Shown piece by piece: positions 9,126-16,905 of a DNA stretch of 64,000 bases (the first letter of the stretch is position 1; every line of letters begins with the position of its first letter). The DNA is from CAYNVS01 sp964400725. GTDB taxonomy: Bacteria > Myxococcota_A > SURF-8 > CAYNVS01. A program made the position numbers and the translations under genes. The DNA lies in NCBI GenBank assembly GCA_964400725.1, contig CAYNVS010000002.1, positions 124,001-188,000 on the forward strand. Direction: 5' to 3'. Below the pieces are notes generated by a model. The model searched no databases and was not told where the DNA came from. It saw only the letters and a list, made by a program, of their open reading frames with translations.

Positions 9126-10540
9126 TTTGCAAGAGGTTTTATTTGAGCGCACCTGAATCCGTATCCGGAGTAACGCGTTTCGGACGCACCCCAGAAGCGG
9201 TATGAAAGTCTTGGATCTATGGTCGAATACATTCCGCCGCGAATTACTCTGTTATTGCAGCCGGCGCCCCATATTTCGTGCCCATTGTTCGGAGCGTTCG
9301 TATAATCTTCATGCCAGCAGTCGGCGACCCACTCCATCACGTTGCCGGTCATATCGTATAAGCCGTATTCGTTCGGGTTTTTCTGTTCGACTTCGCGCAT
9401 CGTATCGGAAGAATTAGCGGAGTACCAGACATAGGAGTCCAAACACAACGGGTCGTCCCCGCATATATAAATGTAATCGTAAGTTCCTCGCGCCGCCGCC
9501 TCCCATTCCGCTTCGGTCGGCAGGCGCATGCCGATTCTGTTGCAATAGCTTGACGCTTCAATCCATGAAACCGCGTCGGCCGGACAGTTTGGGCCGCACG
9601 TCGTATTGGTTTCCGGCGGCAAATACCCCATAACCGCGACGAATTCCGCCTGCGTTACCGCGTGCCGGCTCATATAAATTTCATAGCCGAAGACAACTTC
9701 GTGGCGCGGGTTTTCATAGGTTGTACAATTGGCGTCTTGGGTAACGCAGCCCATATATACGTTTGTCTGCGGCAAAGGAAGCAACGCAGTTGGAGGCGTC
9801 GTAAATGGAATTAGAACTATGTTTACCGTAGGCGACATAGTTTCGGAAACCGTGAAGAGCGTTTCCGAAATGCCCATATGTAAAATCATTCCGGCCAAAT
9901 CGAAAGTATAAACCCGCGCCATCCGATTGGAGCCTACGGGAAGAAGTATTTTGTTGTCCGGGCTTTCATCCATCGAATCGCAGTAAGACGGATTTGAGCC
10001 AAACGGACCGTCTAGATAAAACTCTCTTGTCGGATCGACGCGCGTTCCCGAAAACCTTACTTTTATACTTTTTACATTCGCCACATTTTGATCGAATATT
10101 GGAAAAACGGCGTAAATCGACGTTGGCCCTACGACCTGAAGCAGCTTTATTCCGTTTATAAAAGTCGTGGCGCCCGGAAGTATTTCCAATTCGCTCCCTT
10201 CGTAACGGAATATTGCGACGTCCGCGTCCGGGTCGGCTTCGTCGGGAAATGCTTCCAAAACGTACGTCATATCGCTTCCGACGGGAATGCCTTCGGCGTA
10301 CGCGCCGCTCAAACTTCCGCCCCACGCTTCCATCGTTTTTTTATAAACCGGCGTAGAATTGACCGTTAATTTTATAAATCGAACGTCGTCGGGAACCGCC
10401 CATAAATTAAAACTAAGCGAGCCGGTTTGCTTGTCGTCCTTATTTTTTTTATTTGAATAGTCAACGTCGTAACCGGCGCAGCCGATTAGCAGTAAAGCTA
10501 TCGCCGCCGTTCCCGCGCTGATTATCTTCCATAACCGCAT
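9122..10540 (-). CDS. Modular surface lipoprotein A: family domain plus FGE-sulfatase-like (C-type-lectin fold) domain
   Basis: 472 residues and first gene of the lipoprotein run. The lipobox is LLIGCAGYD. The shared domain (about 40-255) has GIPVGSDMT, DPDADVAIFR and LPVGSNRMA, but lacks the CxxC entry motif and the DGCGG tail of its paralogues. Residues about 265-470 match the FGE-sulfatase/SUMF1 fold: RHAVTQAEF, WIEASSYCNRIGMRLPTEAE, NEYGLYDMTGNVMEWVAD, RVIRGG and GFRCA. True formylglycine-generating enzymes carry catalytic cysteines after the RGG motif; here the corresponding stretch is MYSTIDPRLSYRF with no Cys, so a binding or structural role is more likely. A sigma70-like promoter is proposed about 100 bp upstream. 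Confidence 0.85.
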   Translation of the reverse strand: MRLWKIISAGTAAIALLLIGCAGYDVDYSNKKNKDDKQTGSLSFNLWAVPDDVRFIKLTVNSTPVYKKTMEAWGGSLSGAYAEGIPVGSDMTYVLEAFPDEADPDADVAIFRYEGSELEILPGATTFINGIKLLQVVGPTSIYAVFPIFDQNVANVKSIKVRFSGTRVDPTREFYLDGPFGSNPSYCDSMDESPDNKILLPVGSNRMARVYTFDLAGMILHMGISETLFTVSETMSPTVNIVLIPFTTPPTALLPLPQTNVYMGCVTQDANCTTYENPRHEVVFGYEIYMSRHAVTQAEFVAVMGYLPPETNTTCGPNCPADAVSWIEASSYCNRIGMRLPTEAEWEAAARGTYDYIYICGDDPLCLDSYVWYSANSSDTMREVEQKNPNEYGLYDMTGNVMEWVADCWHEDYTNAPNNGHEIWGAGCNNRVIRGGMYSTIDPRLSYRFWGASETRYSGYGFRCAQIKPLAK

Positions 10541-10641
10541 ACTAACCCGCGCCTTTCGCCGAACGCTTTTAAAGACTTTTCGGCACTAATATCCAACTGC
10601 GGTTTAATTAAATTGTATTCTAACGCTTCCAAAGCTTAATC

Positions 10642-10670
10642 AGCTTACATACCGCTTTTAAATTTGTCAA
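10642..10670 (-). promoter_or_regulatory. Predicted sigma70-type promoter for the lipoprotein operon
   Basis: On the minus strand TTGACA (10670-10665) is followed after 17 nt by TAAGCT (10647-10642). The -35 is perfect and the -10 is weak, and the site lies in the 294-bp gap upstream of the first lipoprotein gene. Nothing else is evident in 10541-10834. Confidence 0.4.
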
Positions 10671-10834
10671 CATGAAAAGCGCTTTCGCTTCAATTATTAG
10701 CTCAAAGGTTCGTTGGCGAAACGCCAATTAAATCAACAGGATACAAAGAGCGCCGCAAAAAGACTGCAAATGTCTGCGTCATTTTTTAACGGTTTCTCAA
10801 AACGAAACGAATTTTTAGCCCCTCGGCTTTTCGG

Positions 10835-11455
10835 TTAAAATATCGCGTCGATAAAAGACTGCCACAACTTTGCAACGCCGTACATCGTTTCGCTCGAAAG
10901 CATAAAAACGTCGCCGGGCTCAAGGCTGGCGTCCTTGGCGATTCTGGCCGCGGACTTAAACAGTTCGTTCTTCGGCAGTTTGTCGCATTTCGTCGCGCCG
11001 ATTATATGCGGCAGGCCGCGGTCGCGGCACATTGCAAGCGCCGTTTTGTCCGACTCCTGCATCTCAAGCCGCGAATCGACCAAAAGAACGACCAGCGCAA
11101 GCGTCTCGCGGTTGAAGAGGTATTCGCTTATCATCCATTTCCAAGACTCTTTTTCGGTTTTGGAAACCTTGGCGTAGCCGTAGCCGGGCAAATCGACCAG
11201 CCGCAGCCGCCCCTGCGCTATTTGCAAATCGTAAAAATTTATCAGCCGCGTTTTGCCCGGCGTGTTCGACACTTTCGCCACCTGCCGCTTGCTGCATAAC
11301 GCGTTTATCAAAGAGCTTTTGCCGACGTTAGACCGCCCCGCGAAAGCGATTTCGGGGAGAGGCTCGACGGGATAGCCTTTAATTTCCGTCGCGCTGACGG
11401 TAAATTTCGCGTCTTTTAATACCGCGCCCAAAGGATATTTTTTTACTTCGGCCAT
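10835..11455 (-). CDS. engB: Ribosome biogenesis GTP-binding protein YihA/YsxC (EngB)
   Basis: 206 residues, normal for the family. The TRAFAC GTPase motifs are all visible: G1 GRSNVGKSS (about 40-48), G2 region NTPGKTR, G3 DLPGYGYA, G4 TKCDK and G5 LSSET. EngB GTPases act in late assembly of the 50S ribosomal subunit and are usually essential. The short spacer (7 bp) to the upstream tetrahaem cytochrome gene suggests co-transcription, though the functions are unrelated. Confidence 0.97.
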   Translation of the reverse strand: MAEVKKYPLGAVLKDAKFTVSATEIKGYPVEPLPEIAFAGRSNVGKSSLINALCSKRQVAKVSNTPGKTRLINFYDLQIAQGRLRLVDLPGYGYAKVSKTEKESWKWMISEYLFNRETLALVVLLVDSRLEMQESDKTALAMCRDRGLPHIIGATKCDKLPKNELFKSAARIAKDASLEPGDVFMLSSETMYGVAKLWQSFIDAIF

Positions 11456-11462
11456 GCGCGAT

Positions 11463-11936
11463 TCAATTTTTCTTTTTCGGCGGGCAGACTTCCTTGCCTT
11501 CGCTCTTCGCCTTATCTACGTCCAAAGGCTTCAGCTTGGGCGAGTCCTTGGAGTGGCACCTGCCGCATTCGGTTTTGCCGGGGTTGGGCTCAAGCCCCAC
11601 CGCGGCGGCGAGTTTCTTATCTTTCATTACGTAATCCTTAGCGTATTGCGCGCCCGCGCCGTGGCAGCTTTCGCACTGAACCCCTTCCAAGTCTGAGGCG
11701 TCGAACGGCGAATGACATGAAAGGCAATGCTTGTCCTTGCGCTCTTCCTTCGAGAGCGCGGAAAGCGATTTGGCGTGCCGGGTATTCTTCCAGCGGTCGT
11801 AAATTTCTTTGTGGCATTTGGCGCAAACTTGCGCCCCGACCGTAGTCTTCTGCCAATTCTCTTCGCCCCCCGCCAAGGCGGAGAGCGCCGCAACGACCGC
11901 CGTTACAACCGATAATAAAAAGATTTTACTATTCAT
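11463..11936 (-). CDS. Small periplasmic tetrahaem c-type cytochrome
   Basis: 157 residues with a Sec signal peptide (to about ALSALAGG). There are four CxxCH haem-attachment motifs: CAKCH, CLSCH, CESCH and CGRCH. Their spacing, with H-A-K and YDRWKNTRHAKS-type segments, resembles the cytochrome c554/NrfB-like multihaem electron carriers, and the C-terminus is Lys-rich. It is probably a soluble periplasmic electron-transfer protein. The redox partner cannot be deduced here; an octahaem cytochrome lies at the far end of the window. It precedes engB by 7 bp. Confidence 0.85.
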   Translation of the reverse strand: MNSKIFLLSVVTAVVAALSALAGGEENWQKTTVGAQVCAKCHKEIYDRWKNTRHAKSLSALSKEERKDKHCLSCHSPFDASDLEGVQCESCHGAGAQYAKDYVMKDKKLAAAVGLEPNPGKTECGRCHSKDSPKLKPLDVDKAKSEGKEVCPPKKKN

Positions 11937-11999
11937 AATTAATCTTATAACGCCAACGACGCGGCGCAGTCAAATTTTACTCTTTCGCGCCGGCCGCGG

Positions 12000-13787
12000 T
12001 CATCTGCCTGTACGCTTAAGCGACGCCTGCCGCCACTTTTGCCAAATGTCGGGGCGCAGCGGGTTGTAAGGGGGCGGATTTATATGTCTGCCGAGTTTCT
12101 TCAAACCGCACGCGGGCCAAACTAACGGCGGCGGCGGATAATCGGCCGCGGCGGCCAAATCCGGTCCGGAATGCTCCGTTTCCCAGCCCGCATAATCCAT
12201 ATTGGCGTGATACGCAAGCAGCGCGCCGTTCTCCGCATCGTACGGCTCCGTCGTCGAAACCGAGAAACCGCCGTTTATTCCCGCGTAAATAACGTGCTCT
12301 CCCTTCGTCGGGGGAGCCGCAACCGTTTGAGCGTCCAGCTTGAAGAACGCGGCGCCGAAAGGCTCCAAATCGACGCTCGTAGTCCCCGCAGGAACGACGG
12401 GGTTGGTCTTTTTATCCGCTTCGAGCATTCCGTTGAAACTGTAATCGCCCGATTCGTCCTGCTTCCACATGGCGATGTGCGAGTTGAAGTGCGCCGTCGG
12501 GAAATCTATTCCGAGCCTGTCCTTAATAAATTCGTTTACGGTTTCGGGAGAGCCGTCGTCAAGATCGAATATCGGCTCGTAGCCGGTCGCGTCGCCGGTA
12601 AGCCTTCCGGCCAGATAAGTCCAGAATAAATAAGCTAAAACGTAGTTTTCATACTCGGCGTAGCGCCAATGAACCATCGAGCGGCCGCCGCCGATAGTTC
12701 CGTTGGGATCGTACTGAAAGTACGCCACGCCGTATTCGTTCGCGCCGTAAGCGTTGTGCACCGCGCACTCGGCGAGCCCTTCGTCATGGTATTCCCAATA
12801 ATCCTGCTGCAATCCGTGCCGTTTATGGTAAAGCAGATGCCCGAACTCGTGCGCCGCCACGGTGGCGAGGTAGCTTCCTTCGACAAGCACGTTCATGGTT
12901 ATCATTTCCATCTCGTTGGAATGCAGTTTCCACCAATTCCAAGTGGTGAAATCCGAGTATTGGTTAATCGGGCTGAAATACCCGCCGTAATAATCTTCGC
13001 CGTTTTCGCCCAATAAAAGAATTTTGCCGTTTTCGTCGAAATCGGGAGCCTCTATAAGCGCGCCCGTTAATTTAGGGTAAATCTTATCGTCGAAGTCGGC
13101 TGCCATAATCTCCTCTCCGATGAATTTATACCCTTCCTGAACGTAAACGACGCAGTTTTTACCGATTGTTCCGCGGACGGCCGTTATTTGTTTCTGGCCG
13201 TAATTCGGGTCGGCGAAATCAGAAACCCAAAATTTTTTCGTATCCGCCGAAAGAAATTTTGCGGAAATAACGTCGGTTTCCAGCGGGCCAGTCATTATAT
13301 TGACCGAGTATTCAACGCCGAGCTTTTGCTTCATCGTCGCCAGATAAAGCCGCTTTTCGCCCGGCTGATGCACAACCGAATTAATCCTTACCGAGCCCGT
13401 CTTCTCCGATTCAATCGTATAAATAGAAAAATTCGCGGCGTCGGGAAGCGGAGGCGGGGAGCTGAACTCGATGGCGACGGTCAAATCGTCCGGCGCGTTG
13501 ACTTTGACGATTTTAATTCCGTCCCAGGGCCCGGCGGGCTCCATGTCCGCCGATTCCTCCTCGTTCTCAACCGTCTGCTCCTCGGCTTCGACCTCATCCG
13601 TTGTCTGTTCCTCCGTCTCGGCCGTCTCTTCTTCAGTTTCCGACGCCGTTTCTTCATCGAGCGCGGCTTCGTTTTCGAGCGTCTCGGTTTTATCGTAATC
13701 GCCCACCGCTATAACTTTTTCCTCGCCATAGCAGCCAAGCGACCAAACCGCGGCCGCAATAATCGCGGCAAAACAAAGTTTTTTCAT
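12000..13787 (-). CDS. Surface lipoprotein zinc metallopeptidase, M30 (hyicolysin)-like
   Basis: 595 residues. The lipobox is WSLGC (Cys19), followed by a very acidic Glu/Thr linker to about residue 90 and a beta-rich domain. The protease part shows a DEN-GKILLLGENG region and GGYFSP, then HEFGHLLYH near residue 310 and a downstream EGLAE. This HExxH plus Glu arrangement is the gluzincin pattern of the M30 family. It is predicted to be an outer-surface protease. The stop lies 63 bp before the cytochrome gene, and no strong terminator separates them. The substrate is unknown. Confidence 0.75.
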   Translation of the reverse strand: MKKLCFAAIIAAAVWSLGCYGEEKVIAVGDYDKTETLENEAALDEETASETEEETAETEEQTTDEVEAEEQTVENEEESADMEPAGPWDGIKIVKVNAPDDLTVAIEFSSPPPLPDAANFSIYTIESEKTGSVRINSVVHQPGEKRLYLATMKQKLGVEYSVNIMTGPLETDVISAKFLSADTKKFWVSDFADPNYGQKQITAVRGTIGKNCVVYVQEGYKFIGEEIMAADFDDKIYPKLTGALIEAPDFDENGKILLLGENGEDYYGGYFSPINQYSDFTTWNWWKLHSNEMEMITMNVLVEGSYLATVAAHEFGHLLYHKRHGLQQDYWEYHDEGLAECAVHNAYGANEYGVAYFQYDPNGTIGGGRSMVHWRYAEYENYVLAYLFWTYLAGRLTGDATGYEPIFDLDDGSPETVNEFIKDRLGIDFPTAHFNSHIAMWKQDESGDYSFNGMLEADKKTNPVVPAGTTSVDLEPFGAAFFKLDAQTVAAPPTKGEHVIYAGINGGFSVSTTEPYDAENGALLAYHANMDYAGWETEHSGPDLAAAADYPPPPLVWPACGLKKLGRHINPPPYNPLRPDIWQKWRQASLKRTGR

Positions 13788-13948
13788 GCCGTTAATCCTT
13801 TCGCATCGTTAAAGCGCAGACGATTGATTTTCGTTTGCTTAAAAATATAAGTCAAACGAATTTTGTTATATTCGCGGACGTTCGACGCTTTTAAACGGCG
13901 GGCTCCGCTTTCCGCGCGCAAAATCTTTCGCCCTAAAGAGACCGGTTT

Positions 13949-15649
13949 TTAATACGAAAAACTCGATCCGCCTATGAATTCCCTTATAATGGACGTAGGC
14001 GGCGCTTCTTCGGCGAACAGCGGAACAAAACGCTCCATGAATTTAAGCAGGCGGAAGGCGTCCATGTATTCGGGAGCGCTAGCGGGAACTTCAAGCAGGT
14101 AGCGTACGGCGTACGGCGACAGAACCGCGGGTTCGTAAACCAGCGCCGAATTGAATATCACGTCGGCGTCCTCTTGAAACGGAAAAATCCAGCGCTCTTC
14201 TCCAAGCTGCACCGAAGGCCAGACGTTCAGCGTCTTTTGCGCGTTGTAACCGCGGTATTTGCGGTCGCGCACAATGCGGCGGATAAGCCGAGTGTCGGAC
14301 GTTTGAATCCGGTTGTGGTCGTCTATGCACAGCTGCGTTAAGGCCGAAACGTAAATTTTAAATTTGCGCTCCGCGGAAACGCGCGCCGTAAGCGTTTCGT
14401 TTAGTCCGTGAATTCCTTCGATTACGAGCGCTTGCCCTTCGTTGAGCTTCAAAGGTATAGTCTCCTTCGAGCGCTCTCCTTTAACGAAATCGTAAACGGG
14501 AGTATCGACCGCCTCGCCGTTCAGCAGCCCGTTTAAATGTTCGTTGAACAAATCGAGGTCGAGCGCGTTTATGTGCTCGAAATCGTACGAGCCGTCGGGG
14601 TGTTTCGGCGTATCTACCCGGTTTACATAATAATTGTCGAGGCTGAGCGCCTGCGGATCGAGACCGTTGACCATTAATTGCACCGCGAGCCGCTTGCTGA
14701 ACGTCGTCTTGCCGCTGCTTGACGGCCCGGCGATAAGCGTTACAAGCCTTCCGCCGCAGTTTTTAATTTTATCGGTAATTTTATCGGCGATCGCGGCGAT
14801 TTTCTTTTCGTGCAAAGCCTCGGCTATTTTTATTACGTCGGATATTTTTCCGCTTAAGGCGTGCTTGTTAAGCAGTCCTATGTTCCATACGCCGACCAGC
14901 TCGTTCCATTCGCGGGTCTCGCGGTAAACGTTGAACAGTTTGGCGGCGGAGCGCGCTCTGCCGGGCTTGCGTCCGTCTTTAGTCGGAAAGCGAAGCAGCG
15001 CGCCGGGCGGGTAGGGCGACAAGGAAATGTTTTTTATCATTCCGACCCGCGGCAGAACCGGGCCGTGCATAAGGTCGCGGAAGCCGCGCAGTATGACCCA
15101 TTTGACTTCGGGCGCGCTTGTAAGTTCGAGCAGCAAAATTTTATCGGGACGATTTTCCTCGCGGAAATAGTCTATCGCCTCTTCCCGCGATACGACCGCC
15201 GGATGAATGGCGGCGTCGGTCTCGATTATCTCCGCCATGCGCTCTTCAAGCTCCCGGCAGAGCTCTTTCAAGCCGGCTTCGTCCTTCGGCGGGCAGGGAG
15301 CGCCGTCGAACCGTTTTTTTAAATAAAAAAAGTGCCCCTGCTCAAGAGACTGGCCGATTTGCAAATCCCATTCGGGATGAATTTCCTTCATCGCCGCGTA
15401 TAAAACAAGGCAGGCCGTTCTGCGGAACATCAATTGCGCCAGCTTGTGCCTGTAATCGACGAGCTTTACGACGCACGACGAATGAAGATGGTGATAAAGG
15501 CCGTCAAGCCTGTTGTTCACTATCGCGCCCAGCGGTTCCGGAACGTTTTTTAAAACGTGCGGGTTTGACGCGAGCAGGTGCGCTATGCTTACCCCCGATT
15601 TCGTCTCTATCGTCTCGCCGTTTATTACGACGGTTATTTCCTTGGGCAT
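13949..15649 (-). CDS. TGS / tRNA-synthetase-SAD-like / uridine-kinase-like fusion nucleoside kinase
   Basis: 566 residues. Residues 1-60 form a TGS domain. Residues about 65-200 resemble the second additional domain of threonyl/alanyl-tRNA synthetases (YRHKLAQLMFRRTA, IGQSLEQGHFFYLKK). Residues about 290-500 are a P-loop kinase of the uridine kinase/phosphoribulokinase class, with Walker A GPSSSGKTT, then SLDNYYVNR and YDFEHINALDLD. This architecture is known in bacteria as a nucleoside kinase, for example the Thermotoga type, but its physiological substrate is not settled. It lies 3 bp after the flavodiiron gene and is probably co-transcribed with it. Confidence 0.88.
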   Translation of the reverse strand: MPKEITVVINGETIETKSGVSIAHLLASNPHVLKNVPEPLGAIVNNRLDGLYHHLHSSCVVKLVDYRHKLAQLMFRRTACLVLYAAMKEIHPEWDLQIGQSLEQGHFFYLKKRFDGAPCPPKDEAGLKELCRELEERMAEIIETDAAIHPAVVSREEAIDYFREENRPDKILLLELTSAPEVKWVILRGFRDLMHGPVLPRVGMIKNISLSPYPPGALLRFPTKDGRKPGRARSAAKLFNVYRETREWNELVGVWNIGLLNKHALSGKISDVIKIAEALHEKKIAAIADKITDKIKNCGGRLVTLIAGPSSSGKTTFSKRLAVQLMVNGLDPQALSLDNYYVNRVDTPKHPDGSYDFEHINALDLDLFNEHLNGLLNGEAVDTPVYDFVKGERSKETIPLKLNEGQALVIEGIHGLNETLTARVSAERKFKIYVSALTQLCIDDHNRIQTSDTRLIRRIVRDRKYRGYNAQKTLNVWPSVQLGEERWIFPFQEDADVIFNSALVYEPAVLSPYAVRYLLEVPASAPEYMDAFRLLKFMERFVPLFAEEAPPTSIIREFIGGSSFSY

Positions 15650-15652
15650 CGG

Positions 15653-16861
15653 CTACTCCTTGTCCGCGCTTAAGGCGGCGCGCTCGGCGAGCGCTTTTCC
15701 TAAAAGCGCGCACTCCTCGAACGTTTTGTCCGTCGGAAGATAGCGGCATTTTACCTCGCCGATTATCTCGGCCTTCATAGCCGCCAGCGCCTCTTTCGCC
15801 TGCGTCGAGCCTTCGCCGCTCCATCCGTAAGAGCCGAACGCCGCGGCGGCGGAAAGTTTCGGCTTCAATCCGCGCATGTACGTCGTCAGGTCGGCTATCG
15901 TCGGGTACATGTTGTTGTTAAGCGTCGGAGAGCCGATCGCCGCGACCGGCGCGTCGAGCAGTTCGGCCATTACGTCGCTTCTGTGCGAGCTTTTCAGGCT
16001 TAACAGCCTCGCGTCGGAGCGGTTCTTTGCGGCTGCTTCGGCTATCGCTTGAGCCATACATTCGGTAGAGTTCCACATCGTATCGTAAACCACTACGACT
16101 TTGCGCTTTTTTACGCCGCGCGCCCATTTGCCGTAAAGGTTTATTATGCGCGAAGGATTTTGGCGCCAAACCGGGCCGTGGTCGGGCGCGATGATTTTAA
16201 TTTCAAGCCCGCTCTGCGCGACTTTTTCAAGCAGTTTCGCGACGACCGGCGAGTACGGCTGAACGATGTTCGCGTAGTATCTCGCCGCTTCCTCTTCTAA
16301 AAGCGCGGCGGGTTCCTCGTCGTCGAACCGCCTCAGGCTCGCAAGGTGCATCCCGAAACCGTCCTGCGAAAACAAAATTTTTCTCTGCGGCACGTAGGTA
16401 AACATGCTGTCGGGCCAATGGAGCATTCTCGTTTCCGTAAAAACGAGGTCGAGCGCGCCGAGACTCAGCTTCCCGCCGTCTTTTACCGCCGTAAGCCCTT
16501 CCAGCGCGCCGAAGTGATCGGTCAGAGCCTTGACGCCCATCGCGCTTGCGAATACTTTTTCCGGCTTCGCCGCCTTAATTATCTGCGGCAGGCATCCCGA
16601 ATGATCCATTTCCGAGTGATTTGAGACGATATAATCTATTTTTTCCGGTTCGACGACCGACGAAATTCTAGCGAGCAGCTCGTCCTTGAACTTCGCTTTC
16701 ACCGCGTCTATAAGCGCGATTTTCTCGTCGATTATCAAATAGGCGTTGTAAGTGGTGCCGCGCTTGGCGGCGTAGCCGTGAAAGTCCGTCAGCGTCCAGT
16801 CTATCGCGCCGACCCAATAAATGTTTTCGGCGATTTTTACCGCGTCGAACGTTTGCCTCAT
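15653..16861 (-). CDS. FprA-type flavodiiron protein (A-type flavoprotein)
   Basis: 402 residues. An N-terminal beta-lactamase-like diiron domain carries the HxExDH motif in NHSEMDHSG (His82, Glu84, Asp86, His87), then LHWPD, SQDGFG and DHGPVW, supplying the remaining iron ligands. A C-terminal flavodoxin domain binds FMN (VVYDTMWNST, GSPTLNNNMYPT, GSYGWSGEG). There is no fused rubredoxin, so electrons must come from a separate donor. The family reduces O2 to water and/or NO to N2O in anaerobes, and the sequence does not decide between them. It fits an anaerobe needing oxygen or NO defence alongside cytochrome bd. Confidence 0.95.
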   Translation of the reverse strand: MRQTFDAVKIAENIYWVGAIDWTLTDFHGYAAKRGTTYNAYLIIDEKIALIDAVKAKFKDELLARISSVVEPEKIDYIVSNHSEMDHSGCLPQIIKAAKPEKVFASAMGVKALTDHFGALEGLTAVKDGGKLSLGALDLVFTETRMLHWPDSMFTYVPQRKILFSQDGFGMHLASLRRFDDEEPAALLEEEAARYYANIVQPYSPVVAKLLEKVAQSGLEIKIIAPDHGPVWRQNPSRIINLYGKWARGVKKRKVVVVYDTMWNSTECMAQAIAEAAAKNRSDARLLSLKSSHRSDVMAELLDAPVAAIGSPTLNNNMYPTIADLTTYMRGLKPKLSAAAAFGSYGWSGEGSTQAKEALAAMKAEIIGEVKCRYLPTDKTFEECALLGKALAERAALSADKE

Positions 16862-16905
16862 TTTAGCTCTCCTTGATTAAATCCTTTGAAGTAGTTGAGT
16901 TCAAG

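Noticed and set aside
9122..10540. Formylglycine-generating enzyme function
   Set aside because: Catalytic cysteines are missing and no sulfatase is nearby; only the fold is supported.
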